Of a DNA stretch of 16,084 bases, positions 1 to 6,704 are shown one piece after another; the stretch's first letter is position 1; every line of letters starts with the position of its first letter. Under the pieces are notes generated by a model. The model was given only the letters and a program-made list of their open reading frames with translations. It was not told the origin of the DNA and did not search any database. The translations under genes and the position numbers were made by a program. This DNA is from an uncultured Clostridium sp. (GTDB lineage Bacteria > Bacillota > Clostridia > TANB77 > CAG-508): assembly GCA_947057505.1 (NCBI GenBank), contig CAMSEM010000024.1, positions 1 through 16,084 on the forward strand, read 5' to 3'.

Positions 1-239
1 ACTATTAGGAAGATTTGACTTTAAGGAACTGAATAATTACCATGAAAACGTTAATTTACAAAGTAAATGCAATTATGAAAAGTTAAATACAAGTTTTTAA
101 CTAAATGCGATTTTAAGCTAAAAATTCGATGTGAAATTATTGATTTTATTGAGTTCTTAGTGTCAAATTAGAGTATATTTCAAGAAAATTTGCATTTACT
201 TTTTTATTTCACAAAATTAAAAACTCTTATTTCCCTCTC
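1..239. other. AT-rich gene-free stretch with short repeats
   Basis: No convincing complete gene is present. Frame 2 is open from the left edge to a TAA at 98-100 (32 codons) and could be the tail of a gene cut by the window, but it shows no recognisable motif and its composition matches non-coding DNA here. A 13-bp perfect inverted repeat lies at 60-72 and 190-202 (core AGTAAATGCAA). A near copy of the same core (TAAATGCGATT) lies at 102-112. I cannot assign a function. Confidence 0.4.
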
Positions 240-268
240 TTGACAATTCTTTCCAATTACTATATGAT
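240..268 (+). promoter_or_regulatory. Sigma-A promoter of rubrerythrin
   Basis: A perfect -35 TTGACA (240-245), a 17-bp spacer and TATGAT (263-268) give a near-consensus housekeeping promoter. The expected start near 275 leaves a leader of about 29 nt that ends in the ribosome binding site AGGAGG (291-296), 7 nt before the ATG. I saw no clear PerR-type box, so redox control is not shown by the sequence. Confidence 0.8.
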
Positions 269-303
269 ATACCATATTAAATTTTATTATAGGAGGATTT
301 TAT

Positions 304-837
304 ATGGAACTAAAAGGTTCAAAAACGGAAGCAAACTTAAGAGCTGCTTTTTCTGGCGAATCAGAAGCAAGAAATAAATACACTTATTTTGCAAGCGTAG
401 CAAAAAAAGAAGGATATGAACAAATAGCTGCTATTTTTATGGAAACAGCAGAAAATGAAAAAGAACATGCTAAAATACATTTTAAATATTTACAAGGAAT
501 TGGAGATACCAAAGCAAACTTAGCAGATGCTGCTGCTGGTGAAAATTATGAATGGACTACTATGTATGCTGATTTTGCAAAAGTTGCAGATGAGGAAGGT
601 TTTACAGAAATTGCTGCAACATTTAGAGGAATTGCAGAAGTTGAAAAACACCATGAAGAAAGATATAGAAAATTATTAGATAATTTAGGTAATGGTGAAG
701 TATTTAAAAAAGGAAGCATTACTGTTTGGAAATGTAGAAATTGTGGACATATTCATGTTGGTGTAGAAGCACCTATGATTTGCCCTGTTTGCAAACACCC
801 ACAAGCTTACTTTGAAGTAAATTGTGAAAATTATTAA
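304..837 (+). CDS. rbr: Rubrerythrin
   Basis: Rubrerythrin is a cytoplasmic non-haem iron peroxidase that reduces hydrogen peroxide with electrons from rubredoxin or NADH-dependent partners, and protects anaerobes from oxygen. The 177-residue product has the classical order. An N-terminal four-helix ferritin-like diiron domain covers residues 1-135, with ligands matching E19, E52, H55, E80, E83, E114 and H117. A C-terminal rubredoxin domain has the iron-binding cysteines C144, C147, C160 and C163. All expected ligands are present and the length is normal for the short-linker type. The ATG at 304 is supported by AGGAGG just upstream and a consensus promoter. The gene appears monocistronic: a palindrome follows directly after the stop and the next gene is convergent. 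Confidence 0.97.
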   Translation: MELKGSKTEANLRAAFSGESEARNKYTYFASVAKKEGYEQIAAIFMETAENEKEHAKIHFKYLQGIGDTKANLADAAAGENYEWTTMYADFAKVADEEGFTEIAATFRGIAEVEKHHEERYRKLLDNLGNGEVFKKGSITVWKCRNCGHIHVGVEAPMICPVCKHPQAYFEVNCENY

Positions 838-1008
838 AAAGAAACTGACCTTAAGGGTACAATTTTATTATAAATAAGTGTATATTACTATTCTCTCCAT
901 TACCGACCTGCTAAGAGCAGATCGCGCTTGGAGAACTCGCACATTACGCTAATAATAATATACACTTATTTTGTAATTTAGTACTACTATTTAGGTCAGT
1001 TTCTTTTT
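836..1008. repeat. 173-bp near-continuous palindrome with structured core
   Basis: Arms 836-851 and 993-1008 pair perfectly over 16 bp (A-rich left end, T-run right end) and would act as a bidirectional terminator for rbr and rimO. A second perfect 16-bp pair, 872-887 with 956-971, lies inside, linked by a GTAC/AATT pairing (857-864 with 975-984). The core (894-949), about half G+C by hand count, forms TCTCCA/TGGAGA (894-899 with 929-934) and an 8-pair hairpin at 905-923. Three positions that are C-A mismatches on the + strand (893/935, 888/955, 907/921) become G-U pairs on the - strand, so a - strand RNA folds better. It may be a MITE-like repeat or a structured RNA inserted in a terminator loop. 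No known family was recognised. Confidence 0.7.
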
Positions 1009-1011
1009 TTA

Positions 1012-2328
1012 TTATGAAATAGCAACTATGTTTCCTATTAAATCATAGTCTTTTACCTCTATAATTTGGCAACCAACAAATTGCCCTATTTTTAGTTCTT
1101 TTGTTTTTGGAATGTAAATAACTCCATCAATTTCTGGTGTATCCATATAACTTCTTCCTACATAAAATTTGCTGTTTTTGGTCATTCCTTCAATGATTAC
1201 TTCAAACTTTTTTCCTATTTTACTTTCTAAATTTCCTCTAGAAACTTTTTGTTGTAACTGCATAATTTTATTGTATCTACTTTTTTTGGTAGATGGATGC
1301 ACTTGCTCTTTTAATATACTAGCTGCTGTTCCCTCTTCTTTTGAATAGCTAAATGCTCCTAGTTTATCAAATTTTGCTTCTTCTAAAAATTGGTATAGTT
1401 CTTCAAATTCTTCTTTTGTTTCTCCAGGAAAACCTACCATAACTGTTGTTCTTAAAATAACATCTGGCAGTTCTTTTCTTAGTTTATTAATTAAACTTCT
1501 AATGCTTTCTCCATCACTTTTTCTATTCATTCTTTTTAAAACTTGGTCTGCAATATGTTGAATTGGAATATCAAAGTAATGGCAAATCTTAGGATTTTGT
1601 TTGATTACTTGTATTAATTCATCTGTAATTGTTTCTGGGTAGGCATATAAAAAACGAATCCATTTTATTTTTTTTATTTTGCATAATTCTTCTAGTAATT
1701 TTGCAAGCATTGGCTTCCCATAAATATCTATACCATATTTGGTAGTATCTTGAGCTGTTACAATAATTTCTTGATACCCTTTATCTGCTAGTTTATTTGC
1801 TTCTTCTAAGATGCTTTCTATGTTTCTACTTTTAAATGGTCCACGTATGTGTGGAATAGCACAATAGGTACAACAATTACTACATCCATCTGCAATTTTC
1901 AAATAAGCATAGTTGCTACCTGTAGTAATAACTCTATTTACCAATTCTTCAAATTCATTTTTTTCTTCTACCTTAGAATTAGTAATTAAATTTTCAATTT
2001 GGCTCCACAAAGTATTATAAGAACTATATTTTATGTATAAGTCAACTTCTGGGATTTCTTTTTCTAGCTCTTCTTTATACCTTTCTACTAGACACCCCAT
2101 TGCAATTAAATATTTACAATTTTTCTGTTTATATTCTGCCATTTCTAATATTGTATTAATTGCCTCTTCTTTGGCAGGTTCTATAAAGCCACAAGTATTA
2201 ATGACAATTATTTGTGCTTCTTCTGGATTATTTACTATTTCATAATTATGCTCTTTAAATAAAGCAATTGTTTTTTCTGTATCTACTAAATTCTTATTAC
2301 ATCCTAATGAGATAAATCCTACTTTCAT
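1012..2328 (-). CDS. rimO: Ribosomal protein S12 methylthiotransferase RimO
   Basis: RimO is a radical SAM enzyme that adds a methylthio group to the conserved Asp of ribosomal protein S12. The 438-residue product has the full family layout. The N-terminal UPF0004 domain carries its three cluster-binding cysteines (C10, C46, C79). The radical SAM core has CxxxCxxC at C149, C153 and C156 followed by AIPHIRGP, and a C-terminal TRAM domain runs from about residue 372. The context GCNKNLVD (9-16) and the short TRAM favour RimO over the related tRNA enzymes MiaB and MtaB. The ATG at 2328 is forced: an in-frame TAA lies 9 nt upstream and C10 must be kept. No Shine-Dalgarno lies at normal distance. 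It follows the capA-like gene by 52 bp and is probably cotranscribed with it. Confidence 0.95.
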   Translation of the reverse strand: MKVGFISLGCNKNLVDTEKTIALFKEHNYEIVNNPEEAQIIVINTCGFIEPAKEEAINTILEMAEYKQKNCKYLIAMGCLVERYKEELEKEIPEVDLYIKYSSYNTLWSQIENLITNSKVEEKNEFEELVNRVITTGSNYAYLKIADGCSNCCTYCAIPHIRGPFKSRNIESILEEANKLADKGYQEIIVTAQDTTKYGIDIYGKPMLAKLLEELCKIKKIKWIRFLYAYPETITDELIQVIKQNPKICHYFDIPIQHIADQVLKRMNRKSDGESIRSLINKLRKELPDVILRTTVMVGFPGETKEEFEELYQFLEEAKFDKLGAFSYSKEEGTAASILKEQVHPSTKKSRYNKIMQLQQKVSRGNLESKIGKKFEVIIEGMTKNSKFYVGRSYMDTPEIDGVIYIPKTKELKIGQFVGCQIIEVKDYDLIGNIVAIS

Positions 2329-2340
2329 ATGGTATTAAAA

Positions 2341-2364
2341 GAATATTGTTTTTATACAATATCC
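2341..2364 (-). other. Hairpin in the rimO leader
   Basis: On the - strand a 9-pair stem (one G-U) with a 6-nt loop lies between an AAAGGAG sequence (2371-2377) and the rimO ATG (2328), and is followed by TTTT. It could be a weak terminator after the capA-like gene. Alternatively it could bring the distant ribosome binding site closer to the start codon. The stem is AT-rich, so neither role is certain. Confidence 0.45.
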
Positions 2365-2380
2365 TTATTTCTCCTTTCTA

Positions 2381-3643
2381 TTATTCCTTTGATTCTACTA
2401 CTTTTTCTAATAATTTTAGTCCATCTAATAATTGATGATATGTTTTTTTATCTACTATATTGGTATTGCCCCCTGCATATTCTTTAGCAACACCTTTCAT
2501 GTCTATTAATTCATAACGGTTTTGAGCTTTTTCTCCATTGTCTAAAACATAAATTGGTGTGTAATCTACTTTACTTAATGTTACTTTACCATCAATACTA
2601 CTTTTTCTAAGTTCTATATTTAATACAAGTTCTACTTTTGAAATATCATTATTAATAGAGGAAATATAATTTCCTAGAGAATATGCTATAAATACATTTT
2701 CTCCTTGTTTATTTTTCTTTATTTCCATTGGCTGAATTGCTGCTGGGTGATTTCCTAAAATTACATTTGCTCCGTTTTCAATTAAAAAGTTTGCTATTTG
2801 TTTTTGCTCTTCGCTTGGTTTTGTTGCATAAGGATCTCCCCAGTGCATCATAACAAAAATATAATCCGCATTTTCTTTAGCATATGCTAACTCTTTTTTT
2901 GCTGTTTCTTCATTATAAATATTTAAGCTATTAAGTTCTTCTTTTGTTTTCTTAGTTTGCTCTTCTACGCCATAGGTATAAGATAAAAATGCAATTTTAG
3001 TATTTTTAACTGTTTTTATAGTAACAGTTTCTTCTTTTAGTCGATCGCCTACTGTGCTAAATCCAATCTCTTGCAAATATTGTTTCGTTTCTTTTAACCC
3101 TTGAAGTCCATAATCTAAACTATGGTTGGTACTAAGGCTTACTAAATTAATACCAGAGTTTTTAACAGCTTCCCCAAATTCTTTTGGACTGTTTCTATTA
3201 CCATATCCAGAATATGCTTTATTTACAAAGTTGGTTTCCATAGTTCCAACTACTATATCACTTCTTTGAATAAAGCCTGTAATATTTTGGAACATAGAAT
3301 CAAAACTATAAGTTTTATTTTCTTCTTGATAAGCATCTTTTAACATTTCTTCGCCACACAAAATATCTCCTACTGCTGAAATCCTTATTATACTATCTGG
3401 CTTATTTTGATTACTATTTGCTATATTTTGAATAGTTTCTGTAAATATAGACTCTATTTTTGCATCTAATTCTTGTCTTTGTTTTGCTAATAATTGTTTA
3501 TCTTGATAATTACGATAAAAAATAATTCCTAAACATAATAAAATAATGATTGTTAAGCTAGTTAACAATGTTAAAAATGTTTTTAAGCTAATGATATCTG
3601 TTAGCTTTTTAAAAGTTCGTTTATTTCTTCTATTTCTTGCCAT
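2381..3643 (-). CDS. Membrane-anchored CapA-family metallophosphatase-like protein
   Basis: The product belongs to the CapA (PGA_cap) family, named for a poly-gamma-glutamate synthesis protein and built on a calcineurin-like metallophosphatase fold. I chose the ATG at 3643 (420 residues) because AAGGTG (3651-3656) sits 7 nt upstream. A start 9 codons further up (3670) has no such site. A basic N-terminus (RNRRNKR) is followed by one transmembrane helix (about 22-43), so the rest should lie outside the membrane. Family motifs follow in order: AVGDILCGE (metal-binding D93), METN (135-138), TNHSLDYG (N173, H174), MMHWGD (H267), GNHPAAIQP (N298, H299) and SLGNYIS (322-328). No capB or capC is nearby, so a role in capsule synthesis is not implied. 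Its substrate is unknown. Confidence 0.88.
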   Translation of the reverse strand: MARNRRNKRTFKKLTDIISLKTFLTLLTSLTIIILLCLGIIFYRNYQDKQLLAKQRQELDAKIESIFTETIQNIANSNQNKPDSIIRISAVGDILCGEEMLKDAYQEENKTYSFDSMFQNITGFIQRSDIVVGTMETNFVNKAYSGYGNRNSPKEFGEAVKNSGINLVSLSTNHSLDYGLQGLKETKQYLQEIGFSTVGDRLKEETVTIKTVKNTKIAFLSYTYGVEEQTKKTKEELNSLNIYNEETAKKELAYAKENADYIFVMMHWGDPYATKPSEEQKQIANFLIENGANVILGNHPAAIQPMEIKKNKQGENVFIAYSLGNYISSINNDISKVELVLNIELRKSSIDGKVTLSKVDYTPIYVLDNGEKAQNRYELIDMKGVAKEYAGGNTNIVDKKTYHQLLDGLKLLEKVVESKE

Positions 3644-3713
3644 TTGTATCACCTTGTTATAATTTATCATATTTTAGTAAATAAGTAAATATAAGTTTTA
3701 ATAATTACCCAAA

Positions 3714-3742
3714 ATTATAGTACATAAATTTTTATGTGTAAT
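3714..3742 (-). promoter_or_regulatory. Probable promoter of the capA-like gene and rimO, with internal palindrome
   Basis: On the - strand a -35-like ATTACA (3737-3742), a 17-bp spacer and a perfect TATAAT (3714-3719) form a plausible promoter. A perfect palindrome, ACATAAA-TT-TTTATGT (3722-3737), occupies the spacer. That is where a repressor would block RNA polymerase. The divergent XRE gene is the obvious candidate regulator, but this is inference. Confidence 0.5.
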
Positions 3743-3812
3743 ACTACATCATATTTTATTTATGATATTTATATATATGATATTATTTTATAATGAAAGG
3801 ATTTTACGATTT

Positions 3813-4040
3813 ATGGATTTTATTAGAATTAGAAATTTACGTGAAGATAAAGATTTATATCAAAAAGATATTGCTAAGCTACTTGGTATATCTCAGCAAT
3901 ATTATTCTGATTATGAAAATGGAAAAAGACCTATTCCTATTATTCATTTAATTACTCTTGCTAAATTTTATCATGTTTCTATTGATTACCTTGTTGGTCT
4001 TACTAATAACCCCAAACCATATTCTCGTAGTGTTTCTTAA
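3813..4040 (+). CDS. XRE-family helix-turn-helix transcriptional regulator
   Basis: This is a 75-residue single-domain DNA-binding protein of the Cro/C1 (HTH_3) type. The start ATG at 3813 follows GAAAGGA (3795-3801) by 11 nt. A longer reading from 3762 lacks a ribosome binding site and adds hydrophobic residues foreign to the family. The five-helix fold is clear: RIRNLREDKDLYQKDIAKLLGIS, with the recognition helix in SQQYYSDYENGKRPIP and the last helices in LAKFYHVSIDYLVGLTN (about 49-65). There is no sensor domain, so it probably acts as a small repressor. It is divergent from the capA-like gene and may bind the palindrome at 3722-3737. A weak terminator follows. Confidence 0.88.
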   Translation: MDFIRIRNLREDKDLYQKDIAKLLGISQQYYSDYENGKRPIPIIHLITLAKFYHVSIDYLVGLTNNPKPYSRSVS

Positions 4041-4067
4041 TCTTAATCCATAAGATTATATTGTTTT
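4038..4067. terminator. Weak terminator between the XRE gene and the small unknown gene
   Basis: An 8-bp perfect stem (4038-4045 with 4051-4058, loop ATCCA) starts in the XRE stop codon and is followed by a T-rich tract on the + strand. The gene at 4074-4310 converges on it. The stem is AT-rich, so termination strength is doubtful. Confidence 0.4.
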
Positions 4068-4073
4068 ATAAGT

Positions 4074-4310
4074 TTATTTTTCTCTACTTGTTATATCTTG
4101 AAAGTATTGCGCTTTTTCTTTTTGCTTTTCTAAAGAAGTCCATGCAAAATAAGAAGAAATAAATTCTCCATATTTTGTTACATCTTCAAATTCCTCTAAA
4201 TCCCCAATTTCTTCTTTCAATTTATTCGTTAATGCTTTTTGGTTATTTTCCATTTCAATTTTTTTATTTATTTCATTATTTTTAGTTGCTACTTTATCTT
4301 TTTTATTCAT
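4074..4310 (-). CDS. Small charged protein of unknown function
   Basis: I do not recognise this 78-residue protein. It is very rich in Lys, Glu and Asn. Residues 1-40 look like a long amphipathic or disordered helix (MNKKDKVATKNNEINKKI and onward), followed by an acidic patch LEEFEDV and then a more hydrophobic, aromatic stretch (YGEFISSYFAW) before a charged tail. There is no signal peptide, membrane helix or metal motif. Coding status is supported by AAAGGAG (4323-4329), 12 nt before the ATG, and by fitting exactly between two hairpins. The ribosome binding site lies in the loop of a 10-bp stem, which suggests controlled translation. It could be a small regulator or a spore-associated peptide, but nothing in the sequence decides this. 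Confidence 0.6.
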   Translation of the reverse strand: MNKKDKVATKNNEINKKIEMENNQKALTNKLKEEIGDLEEFEDVTKYGEFISSYFAWTSLEKQKEKAQYFQDITSREK

Positions 4311-4312
4311 AA

Positions 4313-4351
4313 AAAATGCACACTCCTTTTATTTTTAGTTATGTGCATTTT
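4313..4351 (-). promoter_or_regulatory. 10-bp hairpin with the Shine-Dalgarno in its loop
   Basis: Arms 4313-4322 and 4342-4351 (AAAATGCACA / TGTGCATTTT) pair perfectly around a 19-nt loop. On the - strand that loop contains AAAGGAG, the ribosome binding site of the gene starting at 4310, and the stem is followed by a run of six T. It has the form of an intrinsic terminator for the upstream HAD operon fused to the leader of the next gene. An attenuator or translational switch is equally possible. Confidence 0.6.
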
Positions 4352-4386
4352 AAATTTTATTTATTCAATTTTTCATTTTTTATCAA

Positions 4387-4447
4387 TTACTAGATAATGG
4401 TTTTAGGTATAATTATTGCTAAATACATTAAAAATAGTATCTAGTAA
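4387..4447. repeat. 10-bp inverted repeat downstream of the HAD gene
   Basis: TTACTAGATA (4387-4396) and TATCTAGTAA (4438-4447) pair perfectly around 41 nt of AT-rich sequence. It lies in the 172-bp gap after the HAD gene, which shows no ORF. It may be part of the 3' untranslated region or a decayed short repeat. No T-run follows on the - strand that would mark a simple terminator. Confidence 0.45.
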
Positions 4448-4482
4448 CATTTATCATAACCAAATTTAGTTATTACTTTAGC

Positions 4483-5355
4483 TTATAAAACCTGTTCTTC
4501 TATTACTTTAGCAACACCATCTTCATTATTTGTGGTAGTTACCAACTTTGCCATTTTTTGTATATATGGTGCACTATTTCCCATAGCAACACCAAGTCCT
4601 GCATTTTCAAGCATAGTTTGATCATTTATATTATCTCCTATTGCCATTACTTCTTCTTTTTTTATTCCTAGTTTATTTATCAAAAATTGTATTGCAGTCC
4701 ATTTATCTACCTGTTTGCTACTAATTTCTGTATAAAAATATTCCATAGTAGACTCAGTTGTTCCAGATTTTATTATTTTTCTTGACATATGTCCCACATC
4801 TAATACATCTATATTTTTTACCTGTCTTAGTTTTTTTATAATACTATGAAAAATAATGTTATTATTATCGCAAATACTTACTTTTATGTAATCTGTTTCT
4901 TCTCTATTTAATACATAATCGTAAATATCTTCTACAATATGTATATTGGTTTTCTTGTCATCTGGTTTACTTGCATTTTCTTGATGATAAAATAAAACAT
5001 TATAATTTAAGTTTTTGGTAATAATACTCGTTTTGGTATAAACACTATAATAAATGCTATTTTCTTCGCAAATTTTTATTAATTGTAATACCTTTTTTTG
5101 TGTTAAAAAGTTTTCATATATTAACTTATCTTGCTTAAAGTCATAAATCATGGCACCATTTCCACAAATGCTATAATGGTTAGCACCTATTTCATTGGCT
5201 AAATTTTTTACTGACATAGCTCCTCTTCCAGAGGTTAATACTACTTCTACGCCTTTCCTTGTTGCCTGCTCTATTACATTTTTATTTTTTTCTGAAATTT
5301 GCCCATAAGAGTCTAATAATGTACCATCTAGGTCAATTGCAATTAATTTGTACAT
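4483..5355 (-). CDS. Cof-type HAD-IIB hydrolase (sugar-phosphate phosphatase family)
   Basis: This is a haloacid dehalogenase-superfamily phosphatase of the Cof/YidA type, cytoplasmic and Mg-dependent. Relatives remove phosphate from sugar phosphates, flavin nucleotides or other small metabolites. The 290-residue product has all four motifs: DLDGTLLD with nucleophile D8 and acid/base D10, TSGR with T41/S42, K218 in QVDKWTAI, and GDNINDQTML with D241 and D245. The large central cap (about 84-195) is of C2 type and determines substrate, which cannot be read from sequence. AAGGAG lies 7 nt before the ATG. It is the last gene of a three-gene operon, 34 bp after the SPFH gene. That tight spacing suggests coexpression, but a shared function is unproven. 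Confidence 0.92.
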   Translation of the reverse strand: MYKLIAIDLDGTLLDSYGQISEKNKNVIEQATRKGVEVVLTSGRGAMSVKNLANEIGANHYSICGNGAMIYDFKQDKLIYENFLTQKKVLQLIKICEENSIYYSVYTKTSIITKNLNYNVLFYHQENASKPDDKKTNIHIVEDIYDYVLNREETDYIKVSICDNNNIIFHSIIKKLRQVKNIDVLDVGHMSRKIIKSGTTESTMEYFYTEISSKQVDKWTAIQFLINKLGIKKEEVMAIGDNINDQTMLENAGLGVAMGNSAPYIQKMAKLVTTTNNEDGVAKVIEEQVL

Positions 5356-5389
5356 ACTGTTTCTCCTTGTTTTATATAGATAGAACTTT

Positions 5390-6619
5390 TTAATCTAACT
5401 TTGTTCCACATTCACTGCAAAATTTATCATTTGGTTCATTCATAGTTTTACAGTTTTTACATTCCTTTTTATTTGCTTTTGGTTTTCCACAATTGCAACA
5501 AAACTTACCAGTGTTTTTTGTATCACATTCACAAGTCCATTCATTATTGGTTAGCTTTTCTGTGGTAGTTGTTGCTATCGTTTGTTCTTGATTTGTTTGA
5601 GTTTTATTTATATCAATTGTGCTATTTGCCATATTTTGTGTATTCCATGGTGATGTAGCAGCTTCACCTACCATACCATTTGTAGCCATATTCATCATCC
5701 CAATTCCCATAAATCCGTTCATAGATCCACTTTTGTTTTTAGCTGCACTTTGCACTGCTTCTGCATAAGCATCTACTAATCTTCCTTGTTGCATATGTGC
5801 ATTTGAACTTAATTCATATTGATCTATTTTTCTTTCTGATTCTTCATCTAATGTAACAGATTCTACTGCAAATGATACAATAGAAATTCCTCTTTTTCTT
5901 ACTGGTTCATCAAATACCGCTTCATCCATCATTGCCCTGATTTCATCTGTTTGACTTGGCATTTCTAATACAGGAATTTTGTATTTTTCAGACCCTAGCT
6001 CATTTACTAAATTTTGGAATACAGCTATTACCTCTGCACGAATTTGTTCTACTAGTTTATCTTTGGTATATACATTTGCTGTACCTGCAAGTTCTTGCAT
6101 AAATATTGCCGGATTGCTAATTTTAAAACTATATTTACCATAGCATTTAATTTGTACTCTCATTGGTGTTATGGTATTTGTCATTTGGTTTGGAATTGGG
6201 TGTGACCAATCTGCAAATGGTATTGGTGCTGCTGTTCCAAATTTATTATCTATTATTTCTTTTATATTAAAGAAATATACAGCTTGTTCTTTTGCTGTTG
6301 TTCCACCATATGTAAATCTTTCCCACATTTCTTTAAATGTTTTTCCAAAGTCTCCTGCAAAAAAAGATGGAGATGATGAACTATCAAATTGATAATATCC
6401 TTCTTCTGCAGTCGCATCTATTACTTTACCATTATCATAAATAACAGCACATTGTCCTGGTGCTACAATAATACTACTTTTATTGCTTATTACTCCTGTT
6501 GGTGTTGTTTTCTTTACCATTAATATTTCATTGTTCATATCCTCACAACGAATTGCCTCTTTCCATTGATCTGCCAATGTTCCTTTTATTGCTTCTTTAG
6601 CAGCTTTAATTAGTCCCAT
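5390..6619 (-). CDS. SPFH-domain protein with two C-terminal zinc ribbons
   Basis: SPFH (stomatin/prohibitin/flotillin) proteins form membrane-associated oligomers. This 409-residue member resembles the YdjI/virion-core-like group. The SPFH fold spans about 30-265 (LMVKKTTPTGVISNKSSIIV, then APGQCAVIYDNGKVID, and VEQIRAEVIAVFQNLVNELG). A helical, Met- and Gly-rich part follows (270-320), then a Thr/Gln/Asn linker (325-358). Two zinc ribbons end the protein: C363, C365, C374, C377 and C387, C390, C401, C404. There is no transmembrane helix, so attachment is probably peripheral or through partners. In B. subtilis, ydjI lies in the pspA-ydjGHI membrane-stress operon beside zinc-ribbon and Gly-rich membrane proteins, and the setting here is similar. 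AAAGGAAG precedes the ATG by 7 nt. The exact role is unknown. Confidence 0.88.
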   Translation of the reverse strand: MGLIKAAKEAIKGTLADQWKEAIRCEDMNNEILMVKKTTPTGVISNKSSIIVAPGQCAVIYDNGKVIDATAEEGYYQFDSSSSPSFFAGDFGKTFKEMWERFTYGGTTAKEQAVYFFNIKEIIDNKFGTAAPIPFADWSHPIPNQMTNTITPMRVQIKCYGKYSFKISNPAIFMQELAGTANVYTKDKLVEQIRAEVIAVFQNLVNELGSEKYKIPVLEMPSQTDEIRAMMDEAVFDEPVRKRGISIVSFAVESVTLDEESERKIDQYELSSNAHMQQGRLVDAYAEAVQSAAKNKSGSMNGFMGIGMMNMATNGMVGEAATSPWNTQNMANSTIDINKTQTNQEQTIATTTTEKLTNNEWTCECDTKNTGKFCCNCGKPKANKKECKNCKTMNEPNDKFCSECGTKLD

Positions 6620-6704
6620 AATTTTTCTTCCTTTCTTACTTGCTTTGCAAGTTATATAAATTTTATATTCATTTAGCTATGCTATAACTAAATTAGAAAC
6701 ATTT

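Noticed and set aside
836..1008. 6S RNA, tRNA-like or integron attC site
   Set aside because: No central bubble typical of 6S RNA, no tRNA arms or CCA, no attC core sites and no integrase were seen.
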